Assembly (NCBI RefSeq): GCF_037027445.1
Contig: NZ_JBANDL010000002.1
Span: forward strand, 2,976,001 to 3,040,000
Source: Lysobacter firmicutimachus
GTDB lineage: Bacteria > Pseudomonadota > Gammaproteobacteria > Xanthomonadales > Xanthomonadaceae
DNA length: 64,000 bases
Direction: 5' to 3'
Part shown: one piece after another, positions 58,283 through 64,000 of the stretch
Position numbering within the stretch: position 1 is the first letter of the stretch
Layout of the letters: each line of letters opens with the position of its first letter
Notes under the pieces: model-generated
The model's database searches: none
Seen by the model: only the letters and a program-made list of their open reading frames with translations
Told to the model about the DNA's origin: nothing
Program-made: the position numbers and the translations under genes

Positions 58283-59565
58283 AGCTGGCCGGCTTCGAGC
58301 GCTGGCTGAAGGAGACCATGGGGCTGGACGCAAGCACCATCGGCCCGACCATCGTCGACCGCGCCCTGCGCGAACGCATGGCCGCGGCCGGCAGCGCCGA
58401 CCTGGCCGGCTACTGGCAAACGCTGCGCGCCTCGCCGCTGGAGCAACAGGAGCTGATCGAAACCGTGGTCGTGCCGGAGACCTGGTTCTTCCGCGACCGC
58501 GAGGCGTTCGCCGCGCTGGCGCAGCGATTCGGCCCCGGCGGCAGCGGCGAGCGCACGCTCGACCGGCTGCGCCTGCTCAGTCTGCCCTGCTCCACCGGCG
58601 AAGAGCCCTACACCATGGCCATGGCCATGCTCGACGCCGGCCTGCCCGGCGAGCGGCTGGCGATCGACGCCGTCGACATCAGCGAGCGAGCATTGGCCAA
58701 GGCGCGCCGCGCCGTGTACGGCAACAACTCCTTCCGCGGCAGCGAACTGCAATACCGCGAACGCCACTTCAGCCCGGTGCCCGGCGGCTGGCAACTCGGT
58801 GCGGCGGCGCGCGAGCGGGTGAACTTCCAGCAAGGCAACGTGCTCGACATCGGCTTCCTGCCCGGCGAGGCGGTGTACGACGCGGTGTTCTGCCGCAACC
58901 TGCTGATCTACTTCGACCCGCCGACCCAGGCCCGCACCGTCGCCGTGCTCGACCGGCTGCTGCGTCCCGACGGGCTGATGTTCGTCGGCCCGGCCGAAAC
59001 CGGGCTGATGCTGTCGCTGGGTTTCGTCTCGGCGCAGCTGCCGATGGCGTTCGCGTTCCGCAAGCCGGCCGCGAACGACGCCGCCGTCGTGCCAGCCGCC
59101 GCCACGGCGGCACGCCCCCTCCCCAAACCGCTGCCCGCCAAGGCGGCGGCGCCGGCGCCGGCCAAGCCGCGTCCGCGCGTCGCACCGGCGCCGGCCGCCA
59201 TTCCCGCGGCAACTCCCGCCGCGGCGCCGGCCGCCAACGCCGCGCCGCTGCAGATCGCTCAGCGCGCCGCCGACGACGGCCGTTTCGACGAGGCGATCGC
59301 GATCTGCCAGGCGCAGTTGCGCGAACACGGGCCGTCGGTCGAGGCCTTGTACCTGCTTGGCCTGGTGCTCGGTGCGATCGGCCAGGCCACGCGCGCCGAG
59401 GACAGCTTCCGCAAGGTGCTCTATCTCGATCCGGCCCACGAGGAAACCCTGATGCACTTGGCCCTGCTGCTCGACGCCAAGGGCGACGCCGCCGGCGCGC
59501 GCGTGCTGCGCAGCCGCGCTCAGCGCCATCGCAAGCACGAAATCCAGGGCGGAGGCCGCACATGA
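58279..59565 (+). CDS. wspC: CheR-type methyltransferase with TPR tail WspC
   Basis: WspC methylates the WspA receptor to tune sensitivity. The 428-aa product has a CheR domain (VVPETWFFRDREAF, SLPCSTGEEPYTMAM for SAM binding, FCRNLLIYFDP). An Ala/Pro-rich linker at about 270-330 follows, then a TPR-containing C-terminus (IAQRAADDGRFDEAIAICQAQL, FRKVLYLDPAHEETL). This CheR-TPR arrangement is characteristic of WspC. It overlaps wspB and wspD by ATGA. Confidence 0.92.
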   Translation: MKLAGFERWLKETMGLDASTIGPTIVDRALRERMAAAGSADLAGYWQTLRASPLEQQELIETVVVPETWFFRDREAFAALAQRFGPGGSGERTLDRLRLLSLPCSTGEEPYTMAMAMLDAGLPGERLAIDAVDISERALAKARRAVYGNNSFRGSELQYRERHFSPVPGGWQLGAAARERVNFQQGNVLDIGFLPGEAVYDAVFCRNLLIYFDPPTQARTVAVLDRLLRPDGLMFVGPAETGLMLSLGFVSAQLPMAFAFRKPAANDAAVVPAAATAARPLPKPLPAKAAAPAPAKPRPRVAPAPAAIPAATPAAAPAANAAPLQIAQRAADDGRFDEAIAICQAQLREHGPSVEALYLLGLVLGAIGQATRAEDSFRKVLYLDPAHEETLMHLALLLDAKGDAAGARVLRSRAQRHRKHEIQGGGRT

Positions 59566-60176
59566 ACGCAGGCGACGAACGCAGCACCGGCGGCTCGGCG
59601 GTCGCGCGCCTGCTCGAGCGCGCGCCGCAGGCGCAGGACCTGCGCGAGGCCACCGCCCTCGCCGCGGCGCACGGCGCCGGCCAGGCGATGCTCAGCGGTT
59701 CGGCCTTTTTGTTCCGGCTCGGCGGCGAGTGGCTGGGGCTGGACAGCGCGGTGGTCGACGAGGTGATCGAGCCGCGCGTCGTGCACAGCCTGCCGCACCG
59801 CCGCGACGGCCTGGTGCGCGGGCTGGTCAACGTGCGCGGACGGCTGACCGTGTGCGTGGCGCTGGAATCGTTGTTCCAACTCGACGCGGCACGCACCGAT
59901 GCGCGCTCGCGCCGCCGGCTGGTGGTGCTGGCCCTGCACGACCAGCGGCTGGCCTTCGAAGCCGACGAAGTGCACGGCTCGCATCGCTACGATCCCGCCG
60001 AACGCCTGCCGGTGCCGTCGACGGTCGCGCATTCGACTTCGCGCTTCAGCACCGGCGTGTTGAACTGGCAAGGCGGCGCGCACGCCGCGGCGAACGCAGG
60101 CGGACCGGCCCGGCACAGCGTCGGCCTGCTCGACGCCGAATTGATCTTGAGCACCATCAACCGGCGGCTGGGATGA
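59562..60176 (+). CDS. wspD: CheW-like coupling protein WspD
   Basis: WspD is the second coupling protein of the pathway. The 204-aa product has an N-terminal extension with RLLERAP and then a CheW domain (FLFRLGGEWLGLDSAVVDEVIEPRVVHSLPHRRDGLVRGLVNVRGRL). The start overlaps wspC by 4 bases and the stop overlaps wspE by 4 bases. Confidence 0.88.
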   Translation: MNAGDERSTGGSAVARLLERAPQAQDLREATALAAAHGAGQAMLSGSAFLFRLGGEWLGLDSAVVDEVIEPRVVHSLPHRRDGLVRGLVNVRGRLTVCVALESLFQLDAARTDARSRRRLVVLALHDQRLAFEADEVHGSHRYDPAERLPVPSTVAHSTSRFSTGVLNWQGGAHAAANAGGPARHSVGLLDAELILSTINRRLG

Positions 60177-62473
60177 GCAACGGCAATCTCCAGGACTACT
60201 CCCTGCACGACCTGTTCCGCCTCGAGGTGGAGGGCCAGAGCCAGTTGCTGACCGACGGCCTGCTGTCGCTCGAACGCCAGCCGACCGCGGCCGCCGAACT
60301 GGAGTCGTGCATGCGCGCCGCGCATTCGCTCAAAGGCGCGGCGCGGATCGTCGGCCTGTCGGCGGCGGTGTCCGTCGCGCACGCGATGGAGGACTGCCTG
60401 GTCGACGCCCAGAACGGCCGCATCCTGCTCGACCACGCCAGCATCGACGCCCTGCTCGGCGGGGTCGATCTGCTGGTGCGCATCGCCTCGACCCCGGCCG
60501 CCGAAGCCGGCGCCTGGATGCAGGACGAGGCGCCCGAGGCGTTGCGCTTCCGCGCCACGCTCGCCGCCGCGCTGGCCGGGGAAACCTCTGCGTCCGCAGC
60601 CGGCGCGCCGGCGATCCCGGCATCGGCGCAGGGCGACGCCGGTGCGGCCGCTGCTCCGGCTCCGGCTCCGGCTCCCGCACCGACGGCGACGGCCGCCGAA
60701 GCGCACTCCGCCGACGGCGAGGCCGAAGAGCGCGTGCTGCGTATCGACGCGCGCAATCTCAACCGCCTGCTCGGCTTGGCGGGCGAGTCGCTGGTGGTGT
60801 CGCGCTGGCTGGACCCGTTCGTGCGCTCGCTCAACCGGCTCAAGCAATTGCAACGCGACGGCGCGCAAGCGCTGGACCGGCTGGCCGAGGCCGCGCCGGC
60901 GCTGGCCCAGGAACAACGCGCCGCAGCTCTGCTGCTGCAGGCGCGCACCGCGCTCGGCGAGGCCCAGAGCCTGCTGGGCGAACGCAGCTATCAGCTCGAC
61001 CTGTTCGAACGCCGCTTCGCCAGCGTCGCGCATCGGCTGTACGACGAGGCGCTGGCCAGTCACATGCGCCCGTTCGCCGACGGCACCCGCGGCCTCAATC
61101 GCATGGTCCGCGACGTCGCCCGCGAACTCGGCAAGCAGGCGCAGCTGGAGATCGCCGGCGCCAAGACCCAGGTCGACCGCGATGTGCTGACCAAGCTGGA
61201 GGCGCCGCTGGGCCATCTGCTGCGCAACGCGGTCGACCATGGCATCGAAACGCCGGAGGAGCGCCTCGCCGCCGGCAAGCCGGCCGAGGGCAAGATCCGG
61301 CTCGAAGCGCACCACGTCGCCGGCCTGCTGGAGATCGTGGTCGAGGACGACGGCCGCGGTATCGCGATCGACCGGGTGCGCGAGCTGGTGATCGAGCGCG
61401 GCCTGTCGGACGAGGCCACCGCGCAACGGCTCAGCGAGGCCGAACTGCTGGAGTTCCTGTTCTTGCCCGGCTTCACCCTCAAGCGCACCGTGACCGAGAT
61501 TTCCGGGCGCGGCGTGGGCCTGGACGCGGTGCAGAACATGGTCAAGCAGTTGCGCGGCAACGTGCGCCTGACCGCCCGCCCGGAGCAAGGCCTGCGTTTC
61601 CAGCTGCACCTGCCGCTGACCACCTCGGTGCTGCGGACGCTGGTGGTCGAGATCGGCGGTGAGCCTTACGCCTTCCCCTTGGCGCAGATCGCGCGCACCG
61701 CGACCGTCGCGCGCCAGGATTTGCAGTGGCTCGAGGGCCGCCAGCACTTCGCCCTCGACGGCCGTCGCGTCGGCCTGGTCGCGGCGCAACAGTTGCTCGG
61801 CGGCGAAGCCAAGCCGGCTCCGGAGCAATTGCAGGTGGTGGTGCTCGGCGACCGCGGCCATGTGCACGAGTACGGCCTGGCCGTCGACCGCTTCGTCGGC
61901 GTCAGCGAACTGGTGGTGCAACCGCTGGACCCGCGCCTGGGCAAGGTCAAGGACATCGATTCCAGCGCCCTGCTCGACGACGGCACGCCGGTGCTGATCG
62001 TCGACGTCGAGGACCTGCTGCGCTCGATCGAACGCCTGGTCTCGACCGGCCATTTGGCCCAGGTGCGCTACGACGACGGCGCCCACACCGCATCGCGCAA
62101 GCGCGTGCTGGTGGTCGACGATTCGCTGACCGTCCGCGAGCTGGAACGCAAACTGATCGAAAGCGGCGGTTACGCGGTGGAAGTCGCGGTGGACGGCATG
62201 GACGGCTGGAACGCGGTGCGCTCCGGCCATTTCGACCTGGTCGTGACCGATATCGACATGCCCCGCATGGACGGCATCGAGCTGGTCTCGCTGATCAAGA
62301 AAGACGCCCGGTTGCGCGCCACGCCGGTGATGATCGTGTCCTACAAGGACCGCGAAGAAGACCGCCGCCGCGGCCTGGATGCGGGCGCGGACTTCTACTT
62401 GACCAAGGGCGGCTTCCACGAGGAAGCCTTGCTGCAGGCGGTGGTCGACCTGATCGGCGAGGCCGTCGCATGA
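60173..62473 (+). CDS. wspE: Hybrid CheA-type kinase WspE
   Basis: WspE phosphorylates WspR and WspF. The 766-aa product has an HPt domain (His51 in AAHSLKGAARIVG), then an Ala/Pro linker at about 140-185. A dimerisation region, the HATPase domain (LLRNAVDHGIETPEER, VEDDGRGIAIDRV, GRGVGLDAVQ) and a CheW regulatory domain follow. A C-terminal receiver domain ends the protein (DLVVTDIDMPRMDGIEL, KLIESGGYAVEVAVDG). The receiver after CheW distinguishes it from plain CheA. Confidence 0.93.
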   Translation: MSNGNLQDYSLHDLFRLEVEGQSQLLTDGLLSLERQPTAAAELESCMRAAHSLKGAARIVGLSAAVSVAHAMEDCLVDAQNGRILLDHASIDALLGGVDLLVRIASTPAAEAGAWMQDEAPEALRFRATLAAALAGETSASAAGAPAIPASAQGDAGAAAAPAPAPAPAPTATAAEAHSADGEAEERVLRIDARNLNRLLGLAGESLVVSRWLDPFVRSLNRLKQLQRDGAQALDRLAEAAPALAQEQRAAALLLQARTALGEAQSLLGERSYQLDLFERRFASVAHRLYDEALASHMRPFADGTRGLNRMVRDVARELGKQAQLEIAGAKTQVDRDVLTKLEAPLGHLLRNAVDHGIETPEERLAAGKPAEGKIRLEAHHVAGLLEIVVEDDGRGIAIDRVRELVIERGLSDEATAQRLSEAELLEFLFLPGFTLKRTVTEISGRGVGLDAVQNMVKQLRGNVRLTARPEQGLRFQLHLPLTTSVLRTLVVEIGGEPYAFPLAQIARTATVARQDLQWLEGRQHFALDGRRVGLVAAQQLLGGEAKPAPEQLQVVVLGDRGHVHEYGLAVDRFVGVSELVVQPLDPRLGKVKDIDSSALLDDGTPVLIVDVEDLLRSIERLVSTGHLAQVRYDDGAHTASRKRVLVVDDSLTVRELERKLIESGGYAVEVAVDGMDGWNAVRSGHFDLVVTDIDMPRMDGIELVSLIKKDARLRATPVMIVSYKDREEDRRRGLDAGADFYLTKGGFHEEALLQAVVDLIGEAVA

Positions 62474-62507
62474 GCGGCCTGCCGCGCGGGCGTCGCTGCG
62501 ATAATGC

Positions 62508-62549
62508 CGCTATGGGAACGTCGCTATGGGAACATCGCAATGAGAGTCT
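62508..62549 (+). repeat. 14-bp tandem repeat in the wspE-wspF gap
   Basis: CGCTATGGGAACGT (62508-62521) is followed directly by CGCTATGGGAACAT, with 13 of 14 bases the same. A third degenerate unit follows (CGCAATGAGAGTCT). Confidence 0.7.
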
Positions 62550-62571
62550 GCCCATGAGTGCGTCGCGATGA
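62512..62571 (+). CDS. Candidate 19-aa leader ORF coupled to wspF
   Basis: A 20-codon frame (MGTSLWEHRNESLPMSASR and stop) runs through the 14-bp repeat. Its stop overlaps the wspF ATG as ATGA, the same junction seen between wspB/C, C/D, D/E and F/R. It may help ribosomes reach wspF. It could also be chance, since the frame is very short and no strong RBS is seen. Confidence 0.35.
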   Translation: MGTSLWEHRNESLPMSASR

Positions 62572-63587
62572 GGATCGGCATCGTCAACGACCTCGCATTG
62601 GCGGTGGAAGCGCTGCGGCGCGCGCTGAGCCAGCGCTCCGACCACAGCGTAGTGTGGACCGCGAGCAGCGGCGAGGAAGCGGTGGCGCAGTGCGCGCGCA
62701 ACACCCCCGACCTGGTGCTGATGGATCTGATCATGCCCGGCATGGGCGGAGTCGAGGCGACCCGCCAGATCATGGCGCGCAGCCCCTGCGCGATCCTGGT
62801 GGTCACCGCCAGCGTCGGCGGCAACGCGCCGCTGGTGTTCGAAGCGATGGGCCACGGCGCGCTCGACGCGACCGACGTGCCCGCGCTCGGCAGCGACGCG
62901 CCGGGCGCGGCGGACGGGCTGTTGGCGAAGATCGACTTGATCGGCCGGCTGATCGGCGACCGGCCGTCGCGCGCGGCGCCGCGGCCGCAGCGCCGCAACG
63001 GCAGCGGCGAACGCCTGATCGCGATCGGCGCGTCCGCCGGCGGCCCGGCGGCCGTGGCCGAGGTGCTGGGCGGCTTGCCGGCGGCGTTCCCCGCGGCGAT
63101 CGCCATCGTCCAGCACATCGACGAAAAATTCGCCGGCAGCATGGCCGAATGGCTCAATCGTTATTCGCCCAATCCGGTGCGGCTGGCCCGTCCCGGCGAC
63201 ACCCTGACCGTCGGCGAGGCGCTGCTGGCGGCGACCAACGAGCACCTGGTGCTGACGCCGGACGGCGCGCTCGATTACGCCGCCGAGCCGAAAGAGCAAC
63301 CTTACCGGCCCTCGGTCGACGTGTTCTTCGACAGCATCGCCGAACGCTGGCCGGGGCCGATCGCCGGCGTGTTGCTCAGCGGCATGGGCCGCGACGGCGC
63401 CAGCGGCCTGCTCGGCCTGCGCAACAAGGGCCACCACACCATCGCCCAGGACCGCGCGACCAGCGCGGTCTACGGCATGCCCAAGGCCGCGGCCGAACTC
63501 GGCGCCGCGGTCGACATCCTGCCTCTGGACCGTATCGCGGCGCGGCTGCGGGTCCTGTTCGGAGATCAACGGAGCGCATCGTCATGA
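62568..63587 (+). CDS. wspF: CheB-type methylesterase WspF
   Basis: WspF demethylates WspA and dampens the pathway; its loss gives wrinkly, biofilm-forming cells in pseudomonads. The 339-aa product has a receiver domain (MRIGIVNDLALAVEALRRAL, Asp53) and a methylesterase domain. The catalytic triad is Ser156 (IGASAGG), His183 (VQHID) and Asp275 (GMGRDGASG). It lies 94 bases after wspE, and its stop overlaps wspR by 4 bases. Confidence 0.93.
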   Translation: MRIGIVNDLALAVEALRRALSQRSDHSVVWTASSGEEAVAQCARNTPDLVLMDLIMPGMGGVEATRQIMARSPCAILVVTASVGGNAPLVFEAMGHGALDATDVPALGSDAPGAADGLLAKIDLIGRLIGDRPSRAAPRPQRRNGSGERLIAIGASAGGPAAVAEVLGGLPAAFPAAIAIVQHIDEKFAGSMAEWLNRYSPNPVRLARPGDTLTVGEALLAATNEHLVLTPDGALDYAAEPKEQPYRPSVDVFFDSIAERWPGPIAGVLLSGMGRDGASGLLGLRNKGHHTIAQDRATSAVYGMPKAAAELGAAVDILPLDRIAARLRVLFGDQRSASS

Positions 63588-64000
63588 GCGTCATCGAGCC
63601 ACCCGCCGCTGTCGACTTGCGCCCGGGACGCATCGTCGTGCTGCTGGTCGACGATCAACCGATCATCGGCGAAGCGGTGCGGCGCGCCGTCGCCGGCGCG
63701 ACCGACATCGAGTACCACTACTGCGCCCATGCCGGCGAAGCGGTCGCCGCCGCCGAGGCGCTACACCCGACGGTGATCATGCAGGACCTGGTCATGCCCG
63801 GCATCGACGGCATGAGCCTGGTACCGCTGTACCGCGACAGCCCGGTCCTGCGCGACGTCCCGATCGTGGTGCTGTCGAGCAAGGAGGACGCGGCGGTCAA
63901 GAGCCAGGCCTTCGCCATCGGCGCGGCCGATTACCTGGTCAAGCTGCCCGACCCGATCGAGCTGATCGCGCGCATCCGCCATCACTCGCGCGCCTATCTC
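63584..64000 (+). CDS. wspR: WspR response regulator, 5' part only
   Basis: WspR is the diguanylate cyclase output of the pathway, activated by phosphorylation. The 139 visible codons are a complete receiver domain (VVLLVDDQPIIGEAVRRAV, phospho-acceptor Asp68 in MQDLVMPGIDGM, VVLSSKEDAAVKSQAFAIGAADYLVKLPDPIEL). The expected GGDEF domain lies beyond the right edge, so it is inferred. The gene overlaps wspF by 4 bases (ATGA). Confidence 0.88.
   Translation, partial: MSVIEPPAAVDLRPGRIVVLLVDDQPIIGEAVRRAVAGATDIEYHYCAHAGEAVAAAEALHPTVIMQDLVMPGIDGMSLVPLYRDSPVLRDVPIVVLSSKEDAAVKSQAFAIGAADYLVKLPDPIELIARIRHHSRAYL

Overview
The window reads as a chromosomal segment of a high-GC gammaproteobacterium of the Xanthomonadaceae, most likely Lysobacter. 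The evidence is the block order tpiA-secG-tRNA(Leu)-nuoA..N-tRNA(fMet)-rimP-nusA-infB, the GC-rich codon use, the cluster of secreted proteases, and a predicted Xanthomonadales-type T4SS effector. No rRNA, prophage, transposase gene or CRISPR array was seen. The genus call is inference; the family is fairly secure.

Region 1 (1-22.2 kb, almost all minus strand) is housekeeping. It holds tpiA, secG, tRNA-Leu(GAG), all 14 separate nuo genes of proton-pumping NADH dehydrogenase, then initiator tRNA-Met, rimP, nusA and infB (cut by the left edge). Short repeats sit inside the nuo operon (nuoE/nuoD and nuoM/nuoN gaps) and after it.

Region 2 (22.3-41.3 kb) is mixed. It holds a family-6 uracil/hypoxanthine-DNA glycosylase, a secreted V8-like serine protease, a PhnD-like binding protein, an IPNS-like 2-oxoglutarate oxygenase, and a YejM/PbgA-type inner-membrane protein. 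These are followed by glmM, accD, trpA, trpB, a phasin, a TPR protein, tRNA-Val(CAC), an ArsC-like protein, a GltB-domain FMN protein, a UDP-sugar dehydrogenase and a MASE2-GGDEF diguanylate cyclase. Two copies of a composite intergenic repeat (hexamer array, about 290-bp body, two REP-like palindromes) lie at 28.6 and 36.5 kb.

Region 3 (41.5-55.8 kb) is accessory. It holds a small conserved protein, a coupled pair of pterin enzymes (FolK-like and FolM-like), an epimerase, a serine hydrolase, a NarL-type two-component system, a LysR regulator with a SnoaL-like protein, and a secreted protein with a Gly/Lys/His tail. An M35 metallopeptidase, a lipase-like T4SS effector with an XVIPCD-like C-terminus, a subtilisin-like protease and a chromate transporter complete it.

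Region 4 (56.2-64.0 kb, plus strand) is a complete Wsp-type surface-sensing operon, wspA-B-C-D-E-F and the start of wspR. Most junctions are 4-base ATGA overlaps. The pathway should pass a surface signal from WspA through the WspE kinase to the WspR diguanylate cyclase, with WspC and WspF setting adaptation. With the separate MASE2-GGDEF enzyme, the window encodes two predicted c-di-GMP sources.
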